Assembly: GCF_947242115.1 (NCBI RefSeq)
Contig: NC_074712.1
Coordinates: forward strand, 16,390,666 to 16,454,665
Direction of reading: 5' to 3'
DNA: 64,000 bases
Source: Biomphalaria glabrata
Taxonomy: Eukaryota; Mollusca; Gastropoda; Planorbidae
This document shows, piece after piece, positions 1 through 12,120 of this stretch. The notes beneath the pieces were generated by a model. It saw only the letters and a list, made by a program, of their open reading frames with translations, did not search any database and was not told the DNA's origin. A program made the position numbers and the translations under genes. Positions within the stretch are counted from its first letter, which is position 1, and every line of letters starts with the position of its first letter.

Positions 1-440
1 ATTTTCAACCAAGCGGCCCACTTATCCGAATTGCCTAACTTGACAGGCTCTACTTTGGAGCCTTCTTCACTGAAAGATTGGAAAATCACTATGATTTTGT
101 TTTTTACAATAGTGGGTGCCACCCAATGCAGTGTTATTTTGACCTTTTCATCCTCAATGGTTGAAACTTCAACTTTGAGGGTGCTTTCAGTCCCAAAAGT
201 CTTTCCTAGAATACGGGCTCTCACCCTTGGACTATTGGGAACTAAGAACCAGACGAAAGGGTTCTCGAATCTATAGAGAGAACCCACTTCGTCAGGAGAC
301 AGACTTAAAACAGTCATGAGGCTAGCCACTGAGGCCTTAATAGCCTCTTGCCCTATCAATTTGAGCAACAGAGTACCAGAAGGGTGGACCAAACCACCTT
401 CCAAGTCTTTCTTCTCAATTAAGAAAGTTTTTATTGACAT
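1..440 (-). CDS. ORF1-like protein of a non-LTR retrotransposon (or ZCCHC3-like), open at left edge
   Basis: Reading leftward from an ATG at 440, a frame of about 146 codons runs to the window edge without a stop. It begins MSIKTFLIEKKDLEGG and contains a run (YRFENPFVWFLVPNSPRVR) followed by an alternating beta-strand pattern (TLKVEVSTIEDEKVKITLHWV). This layout, with an aromatic/VP strand, an IR-type helix and a GKTFG turn, resembles the RRM-like and CCHC region of LINE ORF1 proteins and of the ZCCHC3 family. Zinc knuckles, if present, lie outside the window. I infer a nucleic-acid-binding ORF1 from an I/Nimb/Jockey-like LINE rather than a host gene, because such proteins are common in snail genomes. 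The frame is intact over the visible part, which would suit a fairly young copy. No partner ORF2 is visible. Confidence 0.5.
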   Translation of the reverse strand, partial: MSIKTFLIEKKDLEGGLVHPSGTLLLKLIGQEAIKASVASLMTVLSLSPDEVGSLYRFENPFVWFLVPNSPRVRARILGKTFGTESTLKVEVSTIEDEKVKITLHWVAPTIVKNKIIVIFQSFSEEGSKVEPVKLGNSDKWAAWLK

Positions 441-2060
441 GACTGTGTAAATAAATGTAAACTCAAATGAATTAATCAAATAGTATCTCAAATAGAAGTA
501 AAGATGAACGAGTGAACAAAAAAATAAAATATCTAGAATATAAACACTATGGAGTGTGTAGAGTGAATACCAAAATAAAAGGGCTTCTCACGTCACACTA
601 ATAATCCATAGAATAACACAGAAAAACACAATAATCCAATAATGAATACACAAGAAATACACAAAAAACTTTTAAGAATTCATAGACAGAGACCGTCTAG
701 ATCAACTCAACGGCTTACTCGGCCATCGGAAATCTTTAGTAAAAGGCGAAAGATTTACTCGATGTGCAAGGATTATAGGAATCTAATTCCTTATAGCTCT
801 ACTGGAAGATTTTGTACTTTTTTGAATATGTGTGTATTCCAAAAGTTTAGAATGTTTTACATTTTGTGCGAGACTTCATTTTCAAGCAACTCAATTTATC
901 AAACAGTCAGAGCAAGATACTTGCCCCACAAGACCCTTTAAGAAGACTAACTTTCAGGATAACTGTTTGGTCTGGGTAGCCACTGCACTTGATTGCACAA
1001 TTTATCACAGGTATAGGACTAGTTGTCTCATCTTGTTAATGAGAATGAGAACAAAGAATAACAAATCAACTTAAAAAAACTAACTATTAAATCCAGTGAT
1101 ATTTTAAAATAGTATTCATCTTAAAATTATGTTTGAGAGTCTAAGAAAACAAATATATGTATGAAATCCCATTATAAAGTAATGTAATTCTAACAATATT
1201 TTCAAATTACATATTTTTTTAATGCCCAACATATACTTTAATTTGACTATAAGGCAATGTCTTTAAAACTGAAGATTATAGAAGAGCTATATTCCTACAA
1301 ATTTTGTCCCATCTAGCACAGACAAAGCTGTTGTCAGATTGGCTCTATTCATTTTGATAATGTTAACTTACAAAATAATATATATATATATATAATATTG
1401 TACGTTTCAATTCCCTTCAAAACCCTACATGACATCTGATTTATTGTATTTTGATTTAGTTGAATATTAACTTTGCACATCTATGTAAGGCATTCATTTG
1501 TTGGGCATTGGCATCCTCACAAACAATCATTTTCAGAAACTGATAAAATTAAAACATTGATTTATGACCAACTGAAAAAAATTCCTTTTTTTTTTAATCA
1601 ACTAGAATTAAAAAAATAACAAGAGTTCAATTTTTACAAAGCCGTAGGCTCATAACAGACACTGACTTAAATATTTTCATAAATAAATATGTATTTGCAT
1701 GTTTGCAATAATTTTTTTTATAGCTCAAACTTCTGTAGTTGGTAGAAACATTTCCTAGAGATATTGAATTCTGTTCATTTATTTATTAGATAGTTTAATA
1801 ATATTAAAATTCCTACAATGCTTAGGTGAATAGTAAAATTACACAGCCTTTAGTAGACATATTTACCAATTTTCTTGTTCCAGTTATTAATACTAAAAGC
1901 TTTAGAAGTAATTTTCAGTTAACTTGAAGGACATCATCTATTTATATATTTAATGGATGTAATTATTCAATTATTAGAAATCCATTAAATTTTAACACAA
2001 ACAAAATAGATAAATCAATAGCCAATGAAAAAAAAAGACATGTTTTTAATATTCATAAAA
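441..2060. other. AT-rich stretch without a recognisable gene
   Basis: Short open frames at 642-1074 have no recognisable domain and no codon-like composition. A short (TA)n run lies near 1377-1396. On the minus strand an AATAAA (TTTATT at 1778-1783) and an ATTAAA (near 2045) lie beyond the MRPS34 stop and are candidate polyadenylation signals. Confidence 0.5.
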
Positions 2061-2375
2061 TCACTTCACTTCCCATCTCCTAGAAATAGCATTTGCAAAT
2101 TCCTCAGCGTAAAAGGGAATTTCAATTTTTGTAGGCACATTTTGTTTGCTGGCTTTCATGTCCCGTTTCAGGGCCATCTCTAGCAAAGGTGGGCAGGGAA
2201 TAGTTTTTGGCAAAGAGTTTATGTCAATGTCATACACCTCTGTCTGACAGAAGTCTTTTTCTTCATGTTTTGGTACAAGCACCCAGTCCAACTGATGACC
2301 TACGTCTATTTGTTTCACTCCCATTTCTTTACCGCGGAACACCAACTGTCCCCAGGCTGTGCCATAAAATGTTTC
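2061..2375 (-). CDS. MRPS34: MRPS34 exon 2 (terminal)
   Basis: 104 codons plus a TGA stop at 2061-2063. The acceptor is TTTGTATTCCAG followed by GAAACA. The longer open frame upstream to 2504 is intron sequence rich in poly-T and is not coding. Confidence 0.88.
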   Translation of the reverse strand, partial: ETFYGTAWGQLVFRGKEMGVKQIDVGHQLDWVLVPKHEEKDFCQTEVYDIDINSLPKTIPCPPLLEMALKRDMKASKQNVPTKIEIPFYAEEFANAISRRWEVK

Positions 2376-5300
2376 CTGGAATACAAAAAAAAAAATTTTA
2401 AAAATTAGCAGATCGAAAGTAAAAAAAAAGAAGATTGTGGAACACATCGATCCTGACACCTTGACTGTTTTTTTTTTTGCTAATATGTCTTTTAGATAAA
2501 TCATTATGTATCAATTAGAATAAATTATTTCACTATATTTCATTTTGATCTCAAGAAATTCTATCTTAATAGATTATTACTCTTGTTTTTTTTGCAAGAT
2601 GACCTTTTTGACTTGCTATTAACATCTAATACTGTCAACAGCATTTTTTTGGTGGAAGGGGATGGTGGAAGGTAGCTAGATTTAGTGAAATTATTAGAAT
2701 ACTATTTGTTTCTGGGAAACAAAAACAACAACGCATTATTTTGGTGGCTGGCAGACAAAGTGATAGTTTGTTTATGTCTTAGCGATAGGATTTTGTTCTA
2801 AAATGTCTTAACTTTTCCATCTAGACCTCAATGTTAAACATAGCTCTTAAGTCATACAACAATAATTTGTCCATAGATCTAGATCAGTGATGCCGAACTT
2901 TTGGCCTGTGGGCCAAATTAATTTCTGACACAAGTGTCACACGCCACATCACAGAAAAATACAAAAAATGAAATAGACCATTAGTCATTATTATTAGAAA
3001 CTTGTGTATCCAGTACTTAAATTAATAAGATGTTGAAGATAATTAGAAAATAACTTCTGAATATCTGGCTGCATAGGTGAGTCTATAAGGCGATTATATA
3101 ATAAGGCTTTTTACCTTTTCATCAATATAAACATTGTGAAAACCTTAAAGCTTGTATTCAGACATTTGAAAAAATTTCAACAAGAAACATGGCATGGAAA
3201 ACAATTGTCTGCATCGCTCAAAATGTGCCAACCAGGGATGCCTGGCTTTATAAGCTAATCAAGTTACAGATGTGTAAAGGCACTTGACATATTGGCCGCA
3301 AATAGATTTTCATAAAGATGTATTTCAATCTTCATCACATAAAAATCCACAATGGCTTTAAAGAAATCATTGTTGAAGCACCTGACTAGTTGGATCACTC
3401 TTTCTTATCATTATTATGCAAGAAATCCTTCAACTGAATTCTCAGGACACATTTCTTACATCACTGGTAGCAAGCACTATTTTTTTAGGCAGTAGCCATC
3501 AGAAAATGGCTTTGTTTCTCTACATGATGTGTGCAGCTTGCCCTTACCATCAACTGATATTCTTATATTTTCTTGGTCAATATTTTCAAATTCCAATCAT
3601 CTTTTCTTCTCTCAAACAAAGAATGCCACCCCATTTGTTTATGTGTTTGGTTTCATAATGCCATATAATCTTCTGTCTCTTCCTTCAGCCATTCTTTCTT
3701 GTACCAATCAACAGTGATGTCACCCGTTCTTAGTTAAATTTTGTTTAACCTGCAATCATACTATTAGAAATTCTGTGTTGTACATGCCAAAAGAATGGAT
3801 CGTTGAAGCTCAGAAATCCAGGAAAATGCTTTGCTCTGCCCAGGATACTGCTGAAAAGAAGAACATGAGCACACATTTTGATGTCTAGGACAGCAATGTC
3901 TAAGCTACATCTCGTGACTTGGTGCTATCCACTGCATAATGAAGCTGTTGAGGATCCGTAAATGCAACACTGAACATGTCAATAATGTATTAAGCCCCAG
4001 GGCAAAAAGGGTTGGTCAAAAAACTGATTTAGGGGTGTGTCACTATTACCAGTTTGAAAAATACTCTTTATAAATTTTAAAAGTTTCCATAAATTCTAAA
4101 ATCCTAGCGTCACAGGTCAAATTATACTTTGTTATATTTTTTTTGCTATAATAAAAATTAAAGACTAAAACATGTTTTAGATAACATTTTCTTTGACCTG
4201 CTCAAGAATTCCATCAGCTTGATTAAACATACTAACAAGGGGGGAAAATTGGTAAAGAAAATTACGCTTGACGATACTCACCATACACCAGTTTGACCTC
4301 ATATTTAATTTTAACTTTATCTAAAGACACTAATGCAGTCACTAAGACTAAGCCTAAAGGGTAGATCTAGTTACTAGTTATCTTCTTAAATTGTGAAGTG
4401 GAAATAGATTAGAAATACATTATTTATGAAATGTAAGAGGCTTTAAAGAAGTGTTATCAACTACTTTAGATAATGGCCTATAAAATGCTCTATGTGGATT
4501 TTTTAAAAAGTTAATTATGTTTTTTTAATTAATTTTTTTTTTCCACCAATACAGAGGCTAGGTTAGAATACCAAAACTATTATTTTTTTCCCTATTAAAT
4601 ATTATGCCTGGCCATAATTCTACTAAGTTTTATCACGATGTGTCACAGACATCGTTTACAAAGTTGAAAGTATGCTTAACATTGGTCTGTATGAGAATTT
4701 ACAATTCAGGTGATAAGGTCTATATAGGAAAATTGTGGTTACCACAAAAAACGAAGGCCCTGTAAGGCATAATATTCTTCATATATTTAAATAATATTTT
4801 AATAATAATTAGGCTCGCACGAGTCTAAATGTGCATCTTTCAAAAAATGTGTTTCATAACTTTTGATTAAAATTTTTAAATATTTCATCAAGTGAGATAA
4901 CTCTCCCACCATATTTGCTAACTCAAGCCATACCGCCGCCATTTCGTTCACACCACTCTGACATTTCTTGTAGCTCAGGACCTCATAATTTCTAATTTTC
5001 TTCAATATTTACACTGTAAACTAGTGAAAATCATAAATAATAATGAAATCAACTTTGTGAGCTAGAAATTTACTACTAATACAAGATCTGCTTTTAAATT
5101 TCTTAACTAATAAGTAGCTCTATCATCTACGAAACTCAAGTAGAACTTTGAACTTTTGACCTGGGGGTGGTCCTGATCTCACCTAGCCTAGTCCTGCTTA
5201 GTCAGTGACAAAATCTCTCATGCTGTACTATTGGGCTCAGTGTTAATTTTTGTTCTAGGTAAAAATTAGACCAAAAAAAATCTTTCTGTTAAACATACAG

Positions 5301-8300
5301 CCATCATTTATACATTTTGAAAGTTCTAATAAAGTAATATAATGATGTATTAATGAAAAAAATAATCTTTTAACCCTCTTAAGATGGAGACTTTTAGCAT
5401 GTCTTGTGCTAAAATGACGAAGCACTATTTCCAGACTAAGCACTTCTCTTACAAAAAAATTCCTAATAAAACAAATTACTTTACATACACTAAAATATCA
5501 TTTAGGCTACAGTGACAGCAACCCATTTATGACCCAGGGATCTTCTTATTTCAAGCTGTTTGTTTGTTTGAAAGTTGGCATCATATTTATTTGTCTCCTG
5601 ACAAACAATTGAACTAAATTGATAGTAAACCAAAAGCATAAGACAGTCTATGGGGTGCTCATTTCTTGGTGCCCTTGGTGGTCTTATCTATCCAGCTCCA
5701 CACCCTTACTTCTCAACCTTGTTAGCATGAAAAGACATCGTCAACACTATACTAGATCTAGTACTAGTGTAAACTTAGATCTAAAGCTTTCCTTAATACT
5801 TCCCTGATTTTTTTTAGGGTTATCAGAGTAAATAATATCATCAATATCACCATCTAACATGTTAAAATTTTCACCTGTCACTAGAGCCTAAATCTAGCTA
5901 ACTTCCAAATTATCATATAAAAACAGCGAAGGAAGCCATCATTACAGTCTACTAATGTGTAAAAATATTAAGAACTAGTCTGCCTGGCTGATACAAACAC
6001 TGACTAGCTAATCTTGTGGTTGGAAACATCACAGGCGATAAATCGGTCACTTCATCTTTTTCACCTTGGGCTGATAGATTGGCTGCGTCATCTTAAAAAG
6101 GTTAAAGACATTTTTTTTCACATACCTAGCCATAGATTTAGAATTTAGATCTATCTACCAGTTAGTAGATATGTGAAAATCTGTAAGACCGGAAGTTAAA
6201 AAATGGGGTCAAATTTTGAGATGTTTTTCTTACTTTCTGTACATAGGCCCTTGAAATCGATTTTAAATCCATTGAAATCGTTGCTAAAAGAGGTGAGTAT
6301 GGATACATTTTATATTGAGGAACATTTTTTTCATGTGGACTTTAAAAAGAAATGTGTATTTTCATACTTTTTTTAACTTGAAAGTATATGTATGTTTCTT
6401 TTTACTGATACTCATTTCAGGTAACATTTTAGAAGTTGATTTTTTTTTGTACTTTAATGAAAAATATATCTGGCCATATTTCTGCCAAGTTTTATCACGA
6501 TACCTTCCTTTCTTCAATAGCTATCGATTATAATGTTAAAACATAAATTTGCACTGCTCCCTATGTATAGGTCTAAAAAGCTTTTAAAGAGTTTATTTTA
6601 TATCTTCTATTTTTTTTATTAATTTTAAAGTGCATTTGAAAAAAATTGTTTCAGACGATTTTGATCCCACTTTTTAAATATTTTGTTATTTTCTGCCATC
6701 ACAAAGCCGCCATTTTGTCCACACCCCTTGACATTTCTTGTAGCTCTAGACCCAATAATTGTTTATTTCATCAATATTTATATTCTAAACAAGTGAAGTT
6801 CATAAATATAAATGAAATCAGATTTGTGAGCTAGAAATTTACTACGAATACTTGACATACTATTAAATTTCTTATTTAATTATAAGTAGCTCTATCGTCT
6901 AAAAAACTCAATTCCAACTTTTTAACTTTTTGAGCAGGGGGTGTGTCTCGCCGGCTGAGCCAGCGAGACGCTCTCATCTCACTTGCTCCATGTCAACAAT
7001 GTTAGGTCAAAACGACACAAAAAATTCATAATATAACTTTCTAACTGTACTGTTAAACATACAGTCATAATTTATACACCATTTGAAAGTTCTTTCGTAG
7101 TATTTTAACGATTTACTAACGAAAAATTGTTTTTTCAAAGATAAAATTTTTATTTCACATCCCTACTTACCTACTATTTATTAGTATTAGATGAAGAGAT
7201 CTAGATCTAGAGTAGTTTATGCTATTCGGACACCTATAGGCCCAAATGTGAAAGTTTGACTTTGACAGCGCATTATTTTACAATGGTTTGACATAGAAAA
7301 GAAAATGACGTATCAAAATCTTCTTTAGTTAAAGGAGAATAAGGATGACTACTTATATTTGTTCCCCAAACCTATATTTGTTATTATATTTAAGGTCAAA
7401 GAGGCCGTGTGTTTTCATTTAATTCGGACACATTTGACCCACATTATTTGATTCCGGACACCATAATTTATTTCGGACAGTCTCTATATTTAGGCATCAA
7501 TAAACTCAGATTTTAATTCTATATTAACATTAACTAAATTTTAAGATCCCCAGGCATAGCCCCTCACATGAAATCATAACGATGTTTTCAAACTATGCAT
7601 AAATACGAACACAAAAAATAAAAATATGAACACACATATTCTACCAAAATTAGGTCACTGGAATAGTGATTTCTGCACCGACTTTTAGACTTATTTTATG
7701 TTTGTTTATTTTATGTGTGTTGAATGTTTGGGGTTTGCATGATTAGATGTGTGTTGAATGTTTGTGTTTTTTTGTTTATTAATTTAATAAATTTCTAATA
7801 CAGATGATGTTTTGTAGTATAGTAGGCCCCTACAGGTTACGATAGCCATTCTTGCCTAACTGAATCCTCTATATTCTCTCTATATAAATCTAGATCTATC
7901 TAGTAGGTCTAGATCTAAGCATTTAACTTCATTCAATGTACCAAGCTCACTCCAAACATTTGCCCATTTATTCTCTATTAAAAAAAACAACAACAAACGA
8001 ACAAATATAATATAAGATCATTTTTATTGATGTCCAAAACTGGCTGTCCGAAATAAATTTTGGTAAGAAAATCGTAATTTAATTCGGACACCGTATTAAT
8101 TTTTTTTTTGGTATGGAATTAGAAAACTTGGCTTATGAATCAAACAAATTAGCTCCAAAAACAGAATAAATATTGCCGGGCTCATTAGCATAGACTTAGC
8201 CAATCAAAAAATATAATCTTAACTCTAGGAAGAGGTAAAGTCATCCGGGTAATATAGGAAAAAACAACAACCTGACTAACAAATTTGAAATTCGTTTTTC

Positions 8301-8759
8301 TTACATAAAAAGACAGCTAAATGGAAGGAAATTGGGTCAGAATCATTGGAAAATGGACAAGCACATTTTACAGCGCGCTAGTTTTATAATACATATTAAA
8401 ATAATTATTTAATGACCACAAAAAACAGCGAATGTCCGAATTCATGTAATGTCCGAAATAAATAAACTACTATAGATATTCTAGAAGTAGAATTAAAATC
8501 TAGAATCTAAAGTTAATTTTAAAGAGACTTAAATTTGAGTATTAGACCAATAAAGATAGTGAATTAATCAACTTACTTTGCAGGTCATGTCTGGGACAAC
8601 CTTAGTTAACCTATAGTATGTTTTCTGGTTGGGCCATTTGTCTGCTTCACTTGTTTGATAAACTATGCGCCCAACACCAAAGTCTCGAAGTTGACGACTA
8701 ATCTCAAAAAGTGACTTGCCTTTAAAAAAAGGATCACGTCCAATATAACGAATAGGCAT
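2061..8759 (-). CDS. MRPS34: Mitochondrial small-ribosomal-subunit protein mS34, two exons
   Basis: The coding sequence is join(8577..8759, 2061..2375) read on the minus strand: 61 plus 104 codons, 165 aa. The intron of 6201 bp begins GTAAGT (8576) and ends TTCCAG (2376), and both exon borders are in phase 0. The start MPIRYIGRD resembles the insect mRpS34 start, and GKSLFEI and FGVGRIV match its first conserved block. The second exon has YGTAWGQLVF, DWVLVPKHEE and PCPPLLEMAL, which align with human MRPS34 HGKAWGILTF, DWRLVPKHEE and PYPPLLRAMI. Human MRPS34 is 218 aa; this form lacks its longer ends, as in insects. The family is a structural protein of the mitochondrial 28S subunit, needed for its stability; the product should be imported to the matrix. 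The start ATG has A at -3. The intron is packed with mobile elements. Confidence 0.9.
2885..4050. mobile_element. Probable decayed hAT-like element in the MRPS34 intron
   Basis: The left end CAGTGATGCCGAACTTTTGG, followed by CCTGTGGGCC, closely resembles the termini of the hAT elements at 37358 and 54930. The right end is not clear; a GTGTGTCAC motif near 4040 is the best candidate, and no 8-bp duplication was found. No intact transposase frame is visible. The end coordinate is an estimate. Confidence 0.35.
4595..5445 (+). repeat. Diverged interspersed repeat, copy 1
   Basis: This copy matches 6455-7130 in several blocks: GTTTTATCACGAT, a CGCCGCCATTT/AGCCGCCATTT block, TTGACATTTCTTGTAGCTC, TTTGTGAGCTAGAAATTTAC, and TGTTAAACATACAG. 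The copies are direct repeats about 1.8 kb apart with many differences, so they are old. The family is not recognised. Confidence 0.6.
6455..7130 (+). repeat. Diverged interspersed repeat, copy 2
   Basis: Second copy of the repeat at 4595-5445, in the same order and orientation. The stretch between them (5446-6454) holds no gene or clear repeat. Confidence 0.6.
7211..8471. mobile_element. Non-autonomous TIR element with clustered TCGGACA subterminal motifs
   Basis: The left end AGTAGTTTATGCTATTCGGA is mirrored at the right end (the complement of 8449-8471 gives AGTAGTTTATTTATTTCGGA). The heptamer TCGGACA or its near form recurs close to the left end (about 7226, 7425, 7448 and 7473) and, mostly inverted, toward the right end (about 8043, 8082, 8434 and 8451). 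No transposase frame is present. The target duplication is unclear; both flanks read ATCTA. It sits about 100 bp inside the MRPS34 intron, next to exon 1. Confidence 0.65.
8577..8759 (-). CDS. MRPS34: MRPS34 exon 1
   Basis: 61 codons from MPIRYIGRD to PDMTCK. The donor is AAA|GTAAGT. An ATG seven codons upstream (8780) is in frame but sits in a poly-T/A stretch, and its extra residues (MFFFILN) have no counterpart in the family, so the ATG at 8759 was chosen. Confidence 0.88.
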
Positions 8760-9060
8760 ATTCAAAATAAAAAAAAACAACCTTTAATTTATTTTGAATA
8801 GTCTTTTTTAAAACTGTTTTTCGTCTAATGGTTGGAGTCCCTATAAAGAATTAAAGACTAGTCTGACTAGTCGTCTAGAGTCAATAGTAATTTGTTTTGA
8901 AGGTGGCTACCATTTTGTTCATTAAAAAATGGAATGAAGGAAAAACAAAAGTAAAAAAACAGGAATTCAAAAAGCTGAAAAACAAAACTGCAAAAACCAA
9001 ATACCGGTAAATATATATATATCTATGATTGTATCATAATCTATATTATGTTAGGCCTAC
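8760..9060 (-). promoter_or_regulatory. MRPS34 upstream region (5'UTR and probable promoter)
   Basis: This is the sequence directly upstream of the MRPS34 ATG. No clear TATA or CCAAT arrangement was seen. The region is AT-rich with short poly-A/T runs. It is assigned only by position. Confidence 0.3.
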
Positions 9061-9068
9061 ACATCTAA

Positions 9069-9200
9069 ATTGTCCAACTATCGGTGAACAAGTTGTCGGT
9101 GAACAAGTTGTCTGTGAGCGAATAGTCCGTGAGCGAATAGTCGTGTGAACGAATTGTCGGTGAACGAAATGTAAGTGAACGAATTGTCGTGGAACCCTTT
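9069..9200. repeat. Degenerate 15-bp tandem repeat, about 8 units
   Basis: Units of the type TGTCGGTGAACGAAT recur at 15-bp steps (one of 16). Because 15 is a multiple of 3, the minus strand reads as a repeated pentapeptide (YSLTD, NLFTD). It lies about 300-440 bp upstream of MRPS34. No sign of real coding. Confidence 0.75.
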
Positions 9201-9254
9201 ATTATCTTGAACGAGTTTACCTTTGCCACTGGCGGATCCAGGGGATCGGGAGGG

Positions 9255-9330
9255 GCGTGTGAGAGAGAGTGTGTGTGTGTGTGTGTGAGTGAGAGAGAGA
9301 GAGAGAGAGAGTAGAGAGAGAGAGAAGTAT
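9255..9330. repeat. (GT)n/(GA)n microsatellite
   Basis: A GT run is followed by a GA run, next to ACTGGCGGATCCAGGGG (9227-9245), which looks like one end of a hAT-type MITE without its partner. Confidence 0.8.
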
Positions 9331-9379
9331 ATATATTATTTTTTTTAGGGGGGGGGGAGGTATTAAACATTAGTAGGTC

Positions 9380-10082
9380 GGCTCAATACATCGAACTGCG
9401 ACTAAAATGTTTAAAAAAAAAGAAAAGATTAATTAATCATTGTCGTTTGGATGGTGAAAGTGAAAAGTGTTTAGTTCTTCTAGAGACAAGGTAAATAGTA
9501 ACAGTCAGTCAGGACTTTTGTATGTAATTATTGTATTACCACACAAGGCGTTCGATTTGAGCCACCCTGCTACAAGCGTTTTTAAATGTATTCTGAGATA
9601 CAAAATGCGTTCTCTGAGGTGTCTACAGCAAAATATCCTGCTTTCCTTTAAAAAAAAAATGAGATCAAATATCAAATCTGCTAACCACTGCACTTTAGTA
9701 ATGGAGGAAAACAGATCAATACGTAATTTTTTTTTTTTAAAGGGGTATTTGAACCCTCCCCCCCCCCCCCTTTCAACTTTTTTTCCCTCAGAAATTGAGA
9801 CTATTTAAATGCAATTAATTTTTAATGAGTGTTGAATATTGTTTTCCTTAGATTTTCAGGTAGCCTACTGCTCTTCAGAACTATAGTCGCCCGACGCCTG
9901 GAAAGAAAACACTCTATGTGTGAAGTATCTTATTTCTGACTGGGGGGCGGGGGAGGATAATATGTTTGTGGATTTTCATGCTAAATATAAAACTTTACTC
10001 AGAAGTTACGAATGAGATGAATGCCTGGGCATCAGCAAGTCGGAAAGATGTCGTCCACACGGCAGTTCCTACAGTCTCCATG
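9380..10082. other. No gene seen
   Basis: The open frames at 9467-9808 (both strands) run through poly-A and poly-C tracts (C-run near 9757) and have no recognisable domain. Confidence 0.5.
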
Positions 10083-10090
10083 CAGCCGAG

Positions 10091-10280
10091 CAGTGGCGTA
10101 GCTATGGTGGGGGATTGGGGGGGGGGAGAGAATTTGAAAATCCCCCCTCTTGCAGATCCCCAAATGAGTCTTATATTTTTTTTTAAATAGTGCGCCATTA
10201 TCTCATGGCATGGTGTCGAATTCTAAGAGGTCAAGTCCCCCGGGCTCCCATATGATGGCAAATTCCTAGCTACGCCACTG
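10091..10280. mobile_element. hAT-type MITE, 190 bp, with intact 8-bp target duplication
   Basis: The termini CAGTGGCGTAGCTA and TAGCTACGCCACTG are inverted repeats. The flanks carry identical octamers CAGCCGAG at 10083-10090 and 10281-10288, the duplication length made by hAT transposases. G/C-rich blocks follow each end. Relatives lie at 19307 and 63669. Confidence 0.92.
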
Positions 10281-10288
10281 CAGCCGAG

Positions 10289-11490
10289 GTGTCCAAAAGA
10301 AAGGTAGCCACTGTTCAAGATCAGCGGCATCTCAGGCTCTGCCTGGTTGTAACACTGAGTTCTGCTGATTTGAGGGTTTTATTTGCTCGTTTAAAGAAAC
10401 TCCCCGGGGGGGGGGAGGTATTTTGTTTCCTCCACTCACATATGGGGCTTTATAGTAAAGACACTTAACAATAAAAACAGACACCTTGGTTTTCTTAAAT
10501 ATTATACATAATTTAATTGATATAATTTAGAAGGAAGTTTGATTAAAAAAAAATATAATAACGTGAAAAGCCAAATTTCATGCTAGATTTGCTTAGGACT
10601 TAATGAGGATGTTTCCTTAAAAATTATATGAGTAGCTGGTGGCAGGTTGTGTGGTCTTCATGTGGGTGCGTACTGTGCGTTGTATGACAGTCACTCGAAA
10701 GAATGAGTCATTCGGCTATGTCATATGACGCTGGCTCAGAGTCTCCATGCCGCTGCCGATCTAGCAGCAGAGTTAGTTAGTGCTGCAGTCTACGGGGATA
10801 GTATTTTATCACACGCCTCACAAATGCGGGGAAAAAAAGGGGGGGGGGTAGTGAACAGTTGAGTTCAATGCTGAGTGAATTCAAATATTTGTTAAGCTAA
10901 GTGGACAAGATAATTAAAGAAAATCTAACAATAACCTTTTCTCGAAAGCTTGTGCAGCACTGGTTTTCGTAAGTAAATCAAATTCATTTCTATCTTATTT
11001 TATAAGTTACAGACGTTGCTTCAAACGTCCTAGGGTATGTGTCAATCTAGTCATACGTTTAGTGAGCTAAAAAAACTCTATTTTGCCATTTTTCTAGTTT
11101 CTTTATATTTTCTTGAGTTGAGTGGTCCAGGGTAGAGGGCACTGTAAGACTACTCTAAACAATAGAAACTTTTTTGACTCTCATTGCCCCTTCTTCAGGG
11201 AACAAGAGGAAACCGTCTCATTTTTTTTTTGACTGCCCTACACTCTGTCTAGACTAGACATGTTTTGGAGGCCACAAGTTCTTGACCAGTACAGTGACAT
11301 GCGTGCATTACGCACAACAGCAGGGTTTCAGTCCAGGGCTTTTGCAAGAGAGGATCTGAACGTCTCAAGTCTTCACTCAGAGAGGATCTGAACGTCTCAA
11401 GTCTCCACTCATATAGAATTAGATGAGGATAATGATGATATTATTATAACAAGCATTTTCACAAATGTAAAGCTAATTAATTTTCCAACA
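10289..11490. other. No gene; LINE-tail fragment and a short duplication
   Basis: Around 11005-11060 the sequence (ACAGACGTTGCTTCAAACGT, then GTGTCAATCTAGTCATACG) matches the reversed LINE 3' tail seen at 25430 and 53955. A 32-bp direct duplication (AGAGAGGATCTGAACGTCTC) occupies about 11347-11410. Nothing else is recognisable. Confidence 0.5.
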
Positions 11491-11554
11491 GTTTAGTTCC
11501 GTACATAGCGAATTTCGTTGGTAACGGGATTGTTTAAAATGTATAACTCAAATA

Positions 11555-11695
11555 AAACCTCGTTTTGATGTATGACTTGTTCTAAAAAAAAGATCATTAC
11601 GTCGATGTCCAAACCATCCGCAGGGCTGCAGGGAATGAAAGTGGGCAGGGCCAGAACTCGGGACAATCTGACGATCAGGCAGCCATCCTTTCTTT
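11555..11695 (-). mobile_element. SINE-like repeat, copy in minus orientation
   Basis: Read on the minus strand this gives GGCTGCCTGATCGTCAGATT, a GAGTTCTGGCCC block, CCTGCAGCCCTGCGGA and GGTTTGGACATCGACG. It has the same order of blocks as the copy at 12121. The first block resembles a degenerate tRNA-like A box. The open frame over it (11493-11750) is an artefact. Confidence 0.5.
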
Positions 11696-12120
11696 CTTTA
11701 TTTTTGTAAAAGTAGACGGGTGACTTAATAACAAATATTAATACTTTCAATATTATCAGTAACGAAATGTTTCAAAGCTTTTTTTTTTTCTTTAACCTAT
11801 ATTCAAAATGCAGAACGCGAGCGTCTTTAGTTAATAGCAAAAATAATGTGTCCTTGGTTGTAGGCTGTTTCTCACTCATATATCAATGAGCTAGAAGCGT
11901 CGCTTGAAGCCGATTTATTCGACGTTTCAATTGAAGTATTGGTTCAGAAGACTTGAAAGAAACATTGTTTACTGTTATATAGACATACATGTCAGGTGTA
12001 AGTCTCGAATCGAGTCGTTTGTAGAGCTATTCACCAGCTTTGACTCTGGTTGAATCACTATTGGTTGAGATGTCAAAAGTTATTAGGCTGAGAGGACCAG
12101 AAAGCTAAATAATGAAGACG

